Source: Anaerotignum faecicola (GTDB lineage: Bacteria; Bacillota; Clostridia; Lachnospirales; Anaerotignaceae). Taken from it: a stretch of DNA of 64,000 nt. The position numbers were made by a program, and so were the translations under genes. The stretch is from the NCBI RefSeq assembly GCF_003865035.1, contig NZ_BHVZ01000002.1:248001-312000 (forward strand). Reading direction: 5' to 3'. The notes under the pieces are model-generated. The model was given only the letters and a program-made list of their open reading frames with translations. It was not told the DNA's origin and searched no databases. Shown in pieces: positions 41,547-51,663 of the stretch (its first letter is position 1; each line of letters begins with the position of its first letter).

Positions 41547-41650
41547 GAACTGCACTCCCTCTCCTCTTTTTCATAATTACATACTTATCTGTAAGTATAC
41601 CACAAATGCAATTTAGAAGGAATACCTTTCTTCCGAAACCCCTCGACAGA

Positions 41651-41678
41651 AAAGGCGTCCATCCTTCGATGAACGCCT
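41651..41678 (-). terminator. Intrinsic terminator of the small membrane protein gene
   Basis: On the minus strand AGGCGTTCATC / GATGGACGCCT (one wobble) is followed by TTTTCTG, immediately after the 70-residue gene. It is almost the same hairpin as at 5534-5562. Confidence 0.75.
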
Positions 41679-41684
41679 CTATTC

Positions 41685-41897
41685 TTACCTACAAAGCAGT
41701 GTGATAATCCCAATCACAATCAGAATCGGGAATGCGATATAAAGCAAGCCTCCTACCACCATACCAATTAAAATCAGCGGCAATATTACAATCGTCAGTA
41801 AAAATTTGGAGATTCCCCAAGCCATTTGTATCCCGAAAAGCAGCAGCTTCCCGAATACTCCAATCATACAAATGATAAATAAAAACATCCACAGCAT
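41685..41897 (-). CDS. Small hydrophobic membrane protein (70 aa)
   Basis: The product starts at MLWMFLFIICMIGVFGKLLLF, 6 bases after GAGGTG. The upstream in-frame ATG at 41945 lies at the predicted transcription start and is unlikely. Two membrane helices (about 1-22 and 32-68) make up nearly the whole protein (LLTIVILPLILIGMVVGGLLYIAFPILIVIGIITLLCR). No family is recognised. It has a good promoter and a terminator of its own. Confidence 0.6.
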   Translation of the reverse strand: MLWMFLFIICMIGVFGKLLLFGIQMAWGISKFLLTIVILPLILIGMVVGGLLYIAFPILIVIGIITLLCR

Positions 41898-41949
41898 ACT
41901 TTCCACCTCAATTTCGTCCACAAGCTGTTCCAACTGTGTTTTCAAGTCA

Positions 41950-41977
41950 ATTATAGCAAAAAAATCATAGATTACAA
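41950..41977 (-). promoter_or_regulatory. Promoter of the small membrane protein gene
   Basis: On the minus strand: TTGTAA (41977-41972), a 16-base spacer, TATAAT (41955-41950). A start near 41943 supports the 41897 ATG as the translation start. Confidence 0.7.
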
Positions 41978-42014
41978 CTGGGAAAATATTAAATTTTCTT
42001 TAAGCCCTTCCTGC

Positions 42015-42045
42015 AAAAGAAAACCCCGTCGCGTAAGCGACGGGG
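42015..42045 (-). terminator. Intrinsic terminator of sstT
   Basis: On the minus strand CCCCGTCGC / GCGACGGGG (perfect 9 bp) with a TTAC loop is followed by TTTTCTTTT, about 57 bases after the stop codon. Confidence 0.88.
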
Positions 42046-42101
42046 GCTCGTACCAACCGTATTTTTTTATAAAATTTTGTTGCTTAAATTCCCTTTGAAA
42101 A

Positions 42102-43340
42102 TTATTTCTTTCTCCAAGCCCAGATGTCCTTGCCTGCTTTCTTCATATCGTGGAAGTCAGCAGCAGCTGTGAACAGTGCGTCTGTAGAAGAGTTCAGACC
42201 TGTTTCGCAGGAGTCCTGAATTACGCCGATGATGAAGCCAACACCTACAACCTGCATTGCTACATCGTTGGGGATACCAAACAGAGAGCAAGCCAGAGGA
42301 ATCAGCAGCAGGGAACCACCTGCAACACCGGAAGCACCGCAAGCGGAGATAGCTGCTACGAAGGACAGCAGAACCTTCATTGCAAGGGGAACTTCCATGC
42401 CCAGTGTGTTTACGCAAGCCAGTGTCATAACTGTGATTGTGATTGCAGCACCGCCCATGTTGATGGTTGCACCCAGAGGGATAGAGATGGAGTAGTTATC
42501 TTCATCCAGACCCAGTTCTTCACACAGAGTCATGTTAACAGGGATATTCGCTGCGGAAGATCTTGTGAAGAATGCTGTGATAAAGGAATCCTTCAGGCAT
42601 TTGAATACCAGAGGATAAGGGTTGGATTTGATCTGTGTCCATACGATGATGGGGTTCAGAATCAGAGCTACGAAAGCCATGCAGCCAACCAGAACTGCCA
42701 GAACCTTACCGTATTCTGTGAAGATACCCAGACCGTTTTCGGATACTGTTGTGAATACCAGACCCAGGATACCGAAGGGAGCGCAGGAGATTACTGCTCT
42801 AACTGCTGCTGTAACTGCTTCGGAGAAATCGTTCAGTGCTTTCTTTGTTGTGTCACTTGCTTTTTTCAGTGCCAGACCAAAGATAACAGCCCAGAACAGA
42901 ATACCCAGGTAGTTTGCGTTTACCATGGAACCGATGGGGTTGGAAACAATGTTGTTCAGCAGATTGGAGAATACTTCACCAATGCCGCCTGCTGCTGTGT
43001 AGCCATCTGTGGAAGCAGCGTTGCCCAGAGGCAGAACGATGTGGATGAAGTGGCAAGCCAATACAGCAACAACAGCCGCTGCGAATGTACCAATCAGGTA
43101 CAGTGCAACTACACGGCCCATTGTTCTGCCGCCGCCCTCCTGACCGCAAGCCAGAGCTGCGATAACCAGGAAGAATACCAGAATAGGTGCTACAGCCTTC
43201 AGAGCACCAACGAACAGGGTACCCAGAACACCGATAACTTTTACTTGTGGAATCAGCAGACCAAGGATTGCACCAATGATCAGACCACAAACGATACGTT
43301 TTACTAAGGAAATGCTATTCCATTTCTGAATAATACTCAT
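42102..43340 (-). CDS. sstT: Serine/threonine:Na+ symporter SstT
   Basis: The product has 412 residues of the glutamate-transporter (DAACS) fold. [31 protein letters not shown] is very like E. coli Sst[53 protein letters not shown] (about 255-305) includes the re-entrant loop and the N-M-G-G-A Na+ site, and [24 protein letters not shown] is the second hairpin. It takes up serine and threonine with Na+. It lies 110 bases downstream of the serine dehydratase genes, same strand, which makes serine fermentation the clear role. Confidence 0.94.
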   Translation of the reverse strand: MSIIQKWNSISLVKRIVCGLIIGAILGLLIPQVKVIGVLGTLFVGALKAVAPILVFFLVIAALACGQEGGGRTMGRVVALYLIGTFAAAVVAVLACHFIHIVLPLGNAASTDGYTAAGGIGEVFSNLLNNIVSNPIGSMVNANYLGILFWAVIFGLALKKASDTTKKALNDFSEAVTAAVRAVISCAPFGILGLVFTTVSENGLGIFTEYGKVLAVLVGCMAFVALILNPIIVWTQIKSNPYPLVFKCLKDSFITAFFTRSSAANIPVNMTLCEELGLDEDNYSISIPLGATINMGGAAITITVMTLACVNTLGMEVPLAMKVLLSFVAAISACGASGVAGGSLLLIPLACSLFGIPNDVAMQVVGVGFIIGVIQDSCETGLNSSTDALFTAAADFHDMKKAGKDIWAWRKK

Positions 43341-43450
43341 TTTGACCTTCTCCTATTAAATGATTGATTTGATAAATGTTTGTATAATTGCTTGTTTCTA
43401 CGGTTTGTACGAAAACTAAATATGAAAAGTATTGAGGTTTGCCTTTTGCA

Positions 43451-44326
43451 TCAACCAAATACCTTTTCGCAAAGCTTTTTCCCTGTCGGTGTCACAGCCA
43501 GACCGCCTTCTGCGGTTTCCTTCAGCGTAGAGGACATTGTATCACCGATTTTCTTCATCGCTACAATTACCTCATCCGCAGGAATATGACTTTCCACGCC
43601 TGCCAGTGCCAGCTCAGCCGCTACCAGCGCATTGCCTACGCCGCCGGCATTTCTTTTGATACAGGGAATCTCAACCAGACCTGCAACAGGGTCGCAAACC
43701 AGACCGAGAATATTTTTCAGCGCGATTGCACAAGCGTGCTCGCACTGCTTGGGTGTGCCGCCGCAAAGCTCTACCATTGCCGCCGCCGCCATTGCGCTTG
43801 CCGCGCCGCATTCCGCCTGACAGCCGCCTGCCGCCCCTGCCACGCTGGCATTCGTTGCAATCACGATACCAACTGCAGATGCAGTAAACAGTGCCATAAC
43901 CAGATCCTTATCCGAAATATTTTTTTCCTCCTGCAATGTCAGCAGTGCAGAAGGAAGAATACCGCAGCTGCCCGCTGTCGGGGATGCTACGATTCTGCCC
44001 ATGCAGGCGTTTGTCTGTGCAACCGCAACCGCTTTCATCATTGCATTGCCGAAGAAATGACCTGCAATATTCTTGCCTGCCTTCAATGCTTCATTCAGCT
44101 TGTAGGCATCGCCGCCTGTCAATCCGCTGGCAGAACGCTTGTCCTTATCCAACCCATCCTGTACGGATTCCTTCATGACCTGCAGGGATCGCTCCATGGT
44201 TGCGAACATTTCTTCTTCTGTCTTTTCCGTCATTGCCGCCTGTGTTTTCAGAACCAGCTCAGAAAGCTTCAAGCCTCTCTTTTCCGCTTCGTTTACCAAT
44301 TCGGCAATAGAATCATATTTTAACAA
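43451..44326 (-). CDS. sdaAA: L-serine dehydratase, iron-sulfur type, alpha subunit
   Basis: The product has 291 residues and converts serine to pyruvate and ammonia. Conserved features: SLQVMKESVQDG, GRIVASPTAGSCGILPSALLTL, AGAAGGCQAECGAASAMAAAAMVELCGG and VCDPVAGLVEIPCIKRNA, which supply the Cys ligands (C-x..C pattern) of the catalytic [4Fe-4S] cluster. The start codon is TTG at 44326 (reading M-LKYDSIAELV), preceded by AGGAG and GGAG. It begins 18 bases after the beta-subunit gene ends; the separate alpha and beta chains are the usual Firmicutes arrangement. Confidence 0.95.
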   Translation of the reverse strand: MLKYDSIAELVNEAEKRGLKLSELVLKTQAAMTEKTEEEMFATMERSLQVMKESVQDGLDKDKRSASGLTGGDAYKLNEALKAGKNIAGHFFGNAMMKAVAVAQTNACMGRIVASPTAGSCGILPSALLTLQEEKNISDKDLVMALFTASAVGIVIATNASVAGAAGGCQAECGAASAMAAAAMVELCGGTPKQCEHACAIALKNILGLVCDPVAGLVEIPCIKRNAGGVGNALVAAELALAGVESHIPADEVIVAMKKIGDTMSSTLKETAEGGLAVTPTGKKLCEKVFG

Positions 44327-44344
44327 GTTCTCCGCCTCTCCTTC

Positions 44345-45007
44345 TTAAATTGCTTTCAGAATCGTAGATGCGTGAATATGGGGACATTCCATGATTGCAT
44401 CATTGATAGACTCGTCCACATGACCGTCAATCTCGATTGTCATAACAGCTGTACCGCCCTTATGGTCTCTGCCCAGAGAGAACCCATGTATGTTAACACC
44501 CTTGTCTGCCAGAATGTTTGTTACCACGGCAATCATACCGGGAACGTCATCATGGGGAATCACCAATGTATCGGATTTACCGGAAATCGATACCTCTGTA
44601 TCATTGATTTTATTGATAATAATATTGCCGCCGCCGATGGATGCACCGCGAATCAGCGCGGTTCTTCCTGCTTCATCTGTCAGCGTAATTTCCGCCGTAT
44701 TGGGGTGTGCGCCGTCAATATCTTCTTCGATAAAGGTAAAATCCAGACCTTCCTCTGTCGCAATCTGCATGCTGCTGCGGATACGGGCATCGTCTGTGTC
44801 CATCCCCAGAATCCCTGCAATCACAGCCTTATCCGTACCGTGACCCTTATAGGTCTTGGCAAAGGAGCCGCTGAACTGAATCACAGCCTTCACGGGCTTC
44901 TTGCCCAGAACAGAACGGGCATATTTCCCGATACGCACTGCACCTGCTGTATGAGAACTGGAAGGGCCAATCATAATAGGTCCGATGATATCAAATACCT
45001 GTAACAC
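44345..45007 (-). CDS. sdaAB: L-serine dehydratase, iron-sulfur type, beta subunit
   Basis: The product has 220 residues. Translation probably starts at the GTG at 45007 (reading M-LQVFDIIGPIMIGPSSSHTAGAVRIGKYAR), 6 bases after AGGAGGG; the longer frame to 45052 has no signal. The SSSHTAGA motif is typical. A C-terminal ACT domain (TLVIPHDDVPGMIAVVTNILADKGVNIHGFSLGRDHKGGTAVMTIEID) suggests regulation by serine binding. It is the first gene of the sdaAB-sdaAA-sstT block, with a promoter at 45093-45122. Confidence 0.95.
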   Translation of the reverse strand: MLQVFDIIGPIMIGPSSSHTAGAVRIGKYARSVLGKKPVKAVIQFSGSFAKTYKGHGTDKAVIAGILGMDTDDARIRSSMQIATEEGLDFTFIEEDIDGAHPNTAEITLTDEAGRTALIRGASIGGGNIIINKINDTEVSISGKSDTLVIPHDDVPGMIAVVTNILADKGVNIHGFSLGRDHKGGTAVMTIEIDGHVDESINDAIMECPHIHASTILKAI

Positions 45008-45039
45008 TAAAATCCCTCCTAACCTTATTTCAATTTTCT

Positions 45040-45122
45040 GTCGATAACCCAAGTATTTTTGACAAAAACCGCATAATTTATCGACCTTCCCAATTATATA
45101 TGATTAAATTCAACAAAGTCAA
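45040..45122 (-). promoter_or_regulatory. Promoter and inverted-repeat leader of the serine operon
   Basis: On the minus strand: TTGACT (45122-45117), 18 bases, TATAAT (45098-45093). The leader holds an 8-bp inverted repeat GTCGATAA / TTATCGAC (45085-45078 with 45047-45040) separated by 30 bases, which could close an RNA stem between start point and ribosome site. A 16-bp palindrome TTCAAAAATTTTTGAA lies further upstream at 45222-45237. Confidence 0.5.
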
Positions 45123-45276
45123 TAGGTATCCATAAAAAAGTTCCTTGTAGAAAGACATTTTTTTCTTATTCTCGGATATTTGTCCGTTCCACAAATACAC
45201 CCGTGTGATTTTCCACAAAATTTCAAAAATTTTTGAATTTCTTTTCCATAAAAACGAAAAATTACAAGAAAAAAGC

Positions 45277-45466
45277 CCCACTCTTAGGTGTGTCCCAATA
45301 AGAAAACATGAAGAAAATGAAATAGCTAAAAGCCTGCGGATACAAGGAAGTTTCCCGCAGGCATCCTTTGACTTAGGCTGTCAAGGGGAACTGACGCAGT
45401 AGCCGTAGCTTTCAGCATTTCAGAATTCAAGTTTTCTTATTTGGGCGCACCTTTTAGAGTGGGGCG
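45277..45466 (-). repeat. 190-bp long inverted-repeat element ending the groESL transcript
   Basis: The ends GCCCCACTCT (45277 onward) and AGAGTGGGGC (to about 45438-45466 as part of a long arm) belong to arms of about 32 bases that pair almost fully: CCCCACTCTTAGGTG, then CCCAATAAGAAAAC, against GTTTTCTTATTTGGG, then CACCTTTTAGAGTGGGG. Inside, TGAAAT/ATTTCA and GCCTGCGG/CCGCAGGC extend the folding, so the whole element can form one long hairpin. On the minus strand it is followed directly by GGGGCTTTTTTCTT, so it can act as a giant terminator 24 bases after the groL stop. MITE-like origin is possible; I see no target-site duplication. Confidence 0.75.
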
Positions 45467-45489
45467 AAGTCTGCTTTCGACTTAATGCA

Positions 45490-47127
<1,638 letters not shown>

Positions 47128-47166
47128 TCAAATTTTCAAATTTTTATTTTCAAAAATCAATTAAAA

Positions 47167-47454
47167 TCAATCCTTGATGATTGCCAGAATATCATTCTGA
47201 CGCATAATCAGGTATTCCTCGCCGTCATATTTCACTTCCATTGCGCCATATTTGGAATACAGCACATGGTCGCCCTCCTTCACTACCATCTCAATCTTGG
47301 TATCGCCAACCATGCCGCCGGGGCCGACAGCAACAACGATTGCTTCCTGCGGCTTTTCCTTCGCCTGACTTGTCAGCACAATGCCGGATTTTGTGGTTTC
47401 CTGTGCTTCTACCTGTTTCAATACGACTTTATCTCCTAATGGTGCAAGTTTCAT
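47167..47454 (-). CDS. groS: Co-chaperonin GroES (10 kDa)
   Basis: The product has 95 residues from MKLAPLGDKVVLKQVEAQETTKSGIVL (GGAGG lies 8 bases upstream; the ATG two codons earlier is too close to it). The mobile loop ETTKSGIVLTSQAKEKPQ and the C-terminal DGEEYLIMRQNDILAII are conserved. It is the lid of the GroEL chamber and the first gene of the groES-groEL operon. Confidence 0.97.
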   Translation of the reverse strand: MKLAPLGDKVVLKQVEAQETTKSGIVLTSQAKEKPQEAIVVAVGPGGMVGDTKIEMVVKEGDHVLYSKYGAMEVKYDGEEYLIMRQNDILAIIKD

Positions 47455-47483
47455 TTTCATTACCTCCTATAATTTTCTATCTG

Positions 47484-47510
47484 TTAGCACTCATCTAATC
47501 CGAGTGCTAA
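47484..47510 (-). promoter_or_regulatory. CIRCE operator (HrcA site)
   Basis: TTAGCACTC (47484-47492), nine bases, GAGTGCTAA (47502-47510) is an exact match to the CIRCE consensus. It lies between the promoter and the groES ribosome site, so HrcA represses groESL and heat stress relieves it. Confidence 0.97.
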
Positions 47511-47522
47511 TTTACAATACCT

Positions 47523-47551
47523 ATATTAACACCATATCCAGTTATATTCAA
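47523..47551 (-). promoter_or_regulatory. Promoter of groES-groEL
   Basis: On the minus strand: TTGAAT (47551-47546), 17 bases, TAATAT (47528-47523), with CIRCE starting about 13 bases downstream. Confidence 0.7.
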
Positions 47552-47591
47552 GACCCTTTTTGAAAATTCACAAATTGTTTAAAAAGTTCAT

Positions 47592-47627
47592 AAAAAAAGA
47601 GACTGTATGCCTTCACATACAATCTCT
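47592..47627 (-). terminator. Intrinsic terminator of the flavoprotein gene
   Basis: On the minus strand AGAGATTGTATG / CATACAGTCTCT (12 bp, one mismatch) is followed by a run of T residues (TTTTTTTATG). Confidence 0.85.
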
Positions 47628-47700
47628 GTCCATTTCCGCTGTCCGCTTTTGCTTTTTTTGCTGTCCTTTTCGTGTCCAATCTGTCCACACCTGTCCACTC

Positions 47701-48561
47701 TTATTTTCGGTTGCCTTCATCCAGATATGCCGCCGCGCTCAATGCCGCAACCAGTCCCTCGCCGACCGCCTTCGCAATCTGATACGGCGCACCGGTGCAG
47801 TCTCCTGCCGCAAAAACGCCGGGAAGATTCGTTTTCATCGCACGGTCAACCACGATATTCTTGCCATCCGTTTCCAGCCCAAACAGCAAACTTTCGGGGG
47901 CTGTGCTGTTTTTCGCAAAGAAAATCCCATCACAGGGAATCGCTTCTCCCCCCACCTCCAGCGCGGAAACCCTGCCATTCTCGCCAAGCACCGCCTGCGG
48001 TTTTCCTTCCTTTAAATGGATGTTTTCCTTTAAATACATCACCGGCTGATACAAAGGCAGATACGTCACGCGCGCGCAGACATCCGCAAGGAAGTTTGCC
48101 TCTGCCTCCCCCTCTGCATTTTCGCCCACAACCACAACATTTTTACCGCGATAAAGCATCCCATCGCAGGTCGCGCAATAGCTGACCCCCTTGCCGAGAT
48201 ACTCCGTTTCGCCCGCAATGCCGCGGCTTTTATTGATGCCCGTTGCCAGAATCAGCGTTTTTGCCTGCACGAAATTATTATCCGCATTGATAACAAAATA
48301 CTCTCCCATGGGCATAATCTGCTTGATGCGCGATTCCACAAACTCCACGCCCTGCTTTCTGGCGTGGGCATAAAACTGATTCAGCAGCTCCTCGCCGCTT
48401 AAATCGGGCAGACCAAGGTAATTATCAACCTTCTCCGCCGCAAACAGCAGAGAGCTATCCAGACTTCTGCCGAAGATGCAAACGCTTTTATTCCGCTGCC
48501 TTGCGCTGACCGCCGCCGATAACGCCGCAGGGCCGCCGCCGATAATCCCGATATCGTACAT
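47701..48561 (-). CDS. Thioredoxin-reductase-like FAD/NAD(P) oxidoreductase
   Basis: The product has 286 residues from MYDIGIIGGGPAALSAAVSARQRNKSVCIFG (GGAGG lies 7 bases upstream). It has the FAD site GGGPA (8-12), a dithiol CATCDG near 130-135 (the C-x-x-C of thioredoxin reductase), the second nucleotide-binding motif VVVVGENAEGEAEA, and the C-terminal FAD motif GVFAAGDCTGAPYQIAKAVGEGLVAALSAAAYL. The NADPH-site glycines are atypical (G-E-N-A-E-G instead of G-G-G-D-S/A), so nucleotide preference may differ, perhaps ferredoxin- or NADH-dependent. No thioredoxin gene lies beside it. Confidence 0.85.
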   Translation of the reverse strand: MYDIGIIGGGPAALSAAVSARQRNKSVCIFGRSLDSSLLFAAEKVDNYLGLPDLSGEELLNQFYAHARKQGVEFVESRIKQIMPMGEYFVINADNNFVQAKTLILATGINKSRGIAGETEYLGKGVSYCATCDGMLYRGKNVVVVGENAEGEAEANFLADVCARVTYLPLYQPVMYLKENIHLKEGKPQAVLGENGRVSALEVGGEAIPCDGIFFAKNSTAPESLLFGLETDGKNIVVDRAMKTNLPGVFAAGDCTGAPYQIAKAVGEGLVAALSAAAYLDEGNRK

Positions 48562-48612
48562 AGAAAAGCCTCCTTCCGATTGACCTATCCAAGTATCGTC
48601 CAAAATCAAAAT

Positions 48613-48649
48613 AAAAAACCACGAGAGGAAAAAATATCTTCTCGTGGTT
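48613..48649 (-). terminator. Intrinsic terminator of the EF-G-like gene
   Basis: On the minus strand AACCACGAGA / TCTCGTGGTT (perfect 10 bp) is followed by TTTTTATTTT, about 50 bases after the stop codon. Confidence 0.85.
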
Positions 48650-48702
48650 CATTTTATCATATTATTTCAGAAAAATCTGTTGCATCTGCCACTTTTCGGA
48701 AA

Positions 48703-50781
48703 TTATTTTTCTTTTTCAGCGGCGCGTGCTTCAATAATCTTTTTCTGTACCTCCATGGGTGCTTCCTCATATCTTTCAAAATGATGTCTGTATTCACCAC
48801 GGCTCTGTGTCATGGAGCGCAGGTCGGTTGCGTATTTGTGCATTTCTGCGGTAGGAACCTCTGCAACAATGCACTTCTTCATGCCGACTGCATCCATGCT
48901 CAAAATGCGCCCACGGCGTTTTGTGATATCGCCCATGATGTCGCCCATGTATTTATCGGGAATCAGCACCTCAACGTGTTCGATGGGTTCCAGAATGACG
49001 GGCTTTGCCTGTGGAATCCCTTCCTTGAATGCAACAGAGGTTGCCATCTTGAACGCCATTTCGGAGGAGTCAACGGGATGGTAGGAGCCATCTGTCAGGG
49101 TAGCCTTCAGACCAACAACGGGATAGCCTGCCAGCACGCCGCTCTGTACACATTCCTGCAAGCCCTTTTCAACCGCAGGGAAATACTGCTTGGGAACGGA
49201 GCCGCCGAAGATTTTTTCTTCAAAGATAACAGGTGTTGTGGTATCATAGCTGGGCTCAAATTCCATCACAACGTCACCAAACTGACCATGACCGCCGGAC
49301 TGCTTTTTATAACGACCGCGAACGGATGCTTTTGCCTTGATGGTTTCTCTGTAAGGGATGATGGGGTCTGTCAGATCAACCTCAATCTTATATTTTGCTT
49401 TCAGCTTCTGCACCATAACATCCAGCTGCTGTTCGCCAACGCCATAAACCAGCGTCTGTTTGGTTTCGGGGTTTACTTCCATCTTAATCGTGGGGTCTTC
49501 CTCACGAATCTTTGTCAGGGCTGCGGAAAGCTTATCCTCATCGCCCTTGCCCTTCGGTTTGATTGCCATGCAAAGCACGGAGCCAGGCAGCGCAATCTTG
49601 GGAATGATAATATTTGCATCCTTCAGAGAAAGGGTATCCTGTGTAGAGGTGTTGGAAAGCTTTGCCAGTGCGCCGATATCACCGGAGTGCAGCTCATCCA
49701 CCTCAATCTGCTCCTTCCCCCGCATAACATACAAACGTCCAACCTTTTCGACGGTATCCTTTTCTTCATTATAGACACTCATGGTAGTATCCAGCTTACC
49801 TGTCATCACGCGGAACAGGTTCAGGCGGCCGATATAGGGGTCGGCAATGGTTTTGAATACATACGCAGAGAAGCGTTCGTCATCGGAGGAGCAATAAACA
49901 ACGTCCTTCCCGTCATGGAAGGCATGGAAGTTTGCCTTTGCTTCGATTGCAGGAAGGGTGAAGCGAACGATTGTATTCATCAAAAGCTTAACGCCATAGC
50001 CCAGTGTTGCGGAACCGCACATAACGGGTGCAATGCTATGGTTTGCGATACCAACCTGCAAACCGTCATAGATTTCCTCTTCGGTCAGCTCTTCATCATT
50101 GAAGAATTTTTCCATCAGCTCTTCACTGGATTCTGCCGCTACCTCAATCAGCATGGAGCGCAGAACCTCAACCTGATCCTTTTTATCCTCCGGCATTTCG
50201 CATTTTTCCAGCTTGCCGTTTACCTTCTTTCTGGCATCTCTCTTAATCAGATTGATAAAGCCGATGAAGTTGCCGTTTTCATCATCAAAGGGAATTTGCA
50301 GGGGGGCAACGGCTTTGCCGAAGTTTTTACGCAAATCAGCCAGTGTTTTTTCAAAGTCTGCATTTTCATCATCCATCTGGTTAATGAAAATGATACGGGG
50401 CAGGTGCATTTCTTCGCAGTATTCCCATGCCTTTTCCGTACCGACCTCTACGCCGGATTTTGCGGAAACCATAATCAGCCCTGTATCTGCTACGTTCATT
50501 GCCAGCTTTACCTCGGCTGCAAAGTCAAAGTAACCGGGAGTATCCAGGAAGTTAATCTTTGTATCCTGCCATTCAACGGGAATTACAGATGTATTGATCG
50601 AAACCTTACGGCGAATTTCTTCTGCTTCATAGTCGGACACAGTGTTTCCGTCTTCCACCTTGCCGAATCTCTTCGTTGCACCGGAATAATACAACGCTGC
50701 TTCGGAATATGTGGTTTTACCGGAACCGCTGTGGCCCAAAAGAACTACGTTTCTCACTCTGTTAGATGCATAATTTTTCAT
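48703..50781 (-). CDS. Elongation factor G-like GTPase (EF-G paralogue)
   Basis: The product has 692 residues with the five-domain EF-G layout. The P-loop is GHSGSGKTT (16-24) instead of GHVDAGKT. Switch II reads DTPGYFDF, with Tyr where true EF-G has the catalytic His (DTPGH), and the NKxD motif is NQMD. These are features of the EF-G-like / 'FusA2' group found in Clostridia beside the true EF-G. Domain IV (GRYKKQSGGHGQFGDVVMEFEP) and domain V (PTAEMHKYATDLRSMTQSRGEYRHHFERYEEAP) are kept. Its cellular role is unclear; GTP hydrolysis may be slow or differently triggered. It is monocistronic and GGGAGG precedes the ATG. Confidence 0.9.
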   Translation of the reverse strand: MKNYASNRVRNVVLLGHSGSGKTTYSEAALYYSGATKRFGKVEDGNTVSDYEAEEIRRKVSINTSVIPVEWQDTKINFLDTPGYFDFAAEVKLAMNVADTGLIMVSAKSGVEVGTEKAWEYCEEMHLPRIIFINQMDDENADFEKTLADLRKNFGKAVAPLQIPFDDENGNFIGFINLIKRDARKKVNGKLEKCEMPEDKKDQVEVLRSMLIEVAAESSEELMEKFFNDEELTEEEIYDGLQVGIANHSIAPVMCGSATLGYGVKLLMNTIVRFTLPAIEAKANFHAFHDGKDVVYCSSDDERFSAYVFKTIADPYIGRLNLFRVMTGKLDTTMSVYNEEKDTVEKVGRLYVMRGKEQIEVDELHSGDIGALAKLSNTSTQDTLSLKDANIIIPKIALPGSVLCMAIKPKGKGDEDKLSAALTKIREEDPTIKMEVNPETKQTLVYGVGEQQLDVMVQKLKAKYKIEVDLTDPIIPYRETIKAKASVRGRYKKQSGGHGQFGDVVMEFEPSYDTTTPVIFEEKIFGGSVPKQYFPAVEKGLQECVQSGVLAGYPVVGLKATLTDGSYHPVDSSEMAFKMATSVAFKEGIPQAKPVILEPIEHVEVLIPDKYMGDIMGDITKRRGRILSMDAVGMKKCIVAEVPTAEMHKYATDLRSMTQSRGEYRHHFERYEEAPMEVQKKIIEARAAEKEK

Positions 50782-50992
50782 AGAATCTTCCCTCCCATAG
50801 GTTTATTTTTGAACGGATTTGTGTCCGTCAAGGGGCTTGTTAACGTATACAGCGCACAAAATATGTACAATCTATACACTACATTAAATTCGACCATTAT
50901 TTGAATTTCCCTTTATTTTTTTCCAAAAAAATTTCGTATTGACGGTTTTGCCGAAAGAAGTCGCATTTTCTCGTTCCGTTTTTGTGCAAAAT

Positions 50993-51024
50993 AAAACCAT
51001 ACACCTCTGTGGACAGATGTATGG
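50993..51024 (-). terminator. Intrinsic terminator of the amidase gene
   Basis: On the minus strand CCATACA..TCTG / CAGA..TGTATGG forms a two-part stem followed by TTTTATTTT, about 30 bases after the stop. Confidence 0.8.
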
Positions 51025-51055
51025 CTTTCTTTTTACATAAAAATTTTCAAGCTCC

Positions 51056-51586
51056 TTACCGCAAACCGAAATAGGCAGCGACCGCATTACTCAACGCTTT
51101 TCCGATTTCGTCAATATTCCCCCTAATCCACGCGGCATCCTCCGGATTATCATGATACGCAACCTCAACCAATGCAGAGGGGGCATTTGTCCGGCGCAGC
51201 TCACGCAGGGTTGTGGTCGGCAGCACCTGCACCTTGGATGGGTCGGGATAAATCTCACGCAGCTCATCGGCAATCAGCTCCGCCATCTGTCTGCCATAAG
51301 GGCTTGTGGCATAATAATAGACCACAGGGCCGCGCCTTGTGCCTGCGACAGGCGGAGGGGCGGCGTTGGAATGGATGGCAAGGTGAAAATCGACATTGCT
51401 GTTATTGGAATCGGCAATCGCCTGCCCCAGTGTCATTTCGGGGGCATTGCGGAGATATTCAATGCCATCCGCCGCAAGATATGGCTCCATGGCATCCGCA
51501 ATCAGATTCATGACCTCCTCCTCCGAACCGCCGCCGTAGAAGGGATTATATTCCTGCAAGGAGGGACTGAGATAAATTCTGGGCAT
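51056..51586 (-). CDS. N-acetylmuramoyl-L-alanine amidase (Amidase_3)
   Basis: The product has 176 residues and the catalytic domain only. HLAIHSNAAPPPVAGTRRGPVVYYYATSPYGRQMAELI carries the zinc His and the conserved H-x-N-A; the second conserved Glu is in ALVEVAYHDNPEDAAWI. The first zinc ligand may lie in the short N-terminal part (LSPSLQEYNPFYGGG), which lacks the usual D-P-G-H-G, so the metal site needs checking. It has no signal peptide, so it may act from inside (sporulation, lysis) or be exported another way. It resembles phage and sporulation amidases. GGGAG precedes the ATG. Confidence 0.82.
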   Translation of the reverse strand: MPRIYLSPSLQEYNPFYGGGSEEEVMNLIADAMEPYLAADGIEYLRNAPEMTLGQAIADSNNSNVDFHLAIHSNAAPPPVAGTRRGPVVYYYATSPYGRQMAELIADELREIYPDPSKVQVLPTTTLRELRRTNAPSALVEVAYHDNPEDAAWIRGNIDEIGKALSNAVAAYFGLR

Positions 51587-51623
51587 AGCATTTCTCCCCT
51601 TTTTCCCTCAATATATGAAAATA

Positions 51624-51654
51624 CATAAAAAAAGTGCCGACAGGGTCGGCACTT
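51624..51654 (-). terminator. Intrinsic terminator of the alcohol dehydrogenase gene
   Basis: On the minus strand AAGTGCCGAC / GTCGGCACTT (perfect 10 bp, 3-base loop) is followed by TTTTTTATG. Confidence 0.88.
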
Positions 51655-51663
51655 CAGTCGAAA

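Noticed and set aside
45277..45466. A degraded insertion sequence
   Set aside because: No transposase remnant in any frame and no target-site duplication; the long arms and terminator position are better described as a hairpin or MITE-like element.
48580..50904. A 774-codon plus-strand frame opposite the EF-G-like gene
   Set aside because: Same shadow effect from biased codons on the minus strand; the GTPase motifs on the minus strand are unambiguous.
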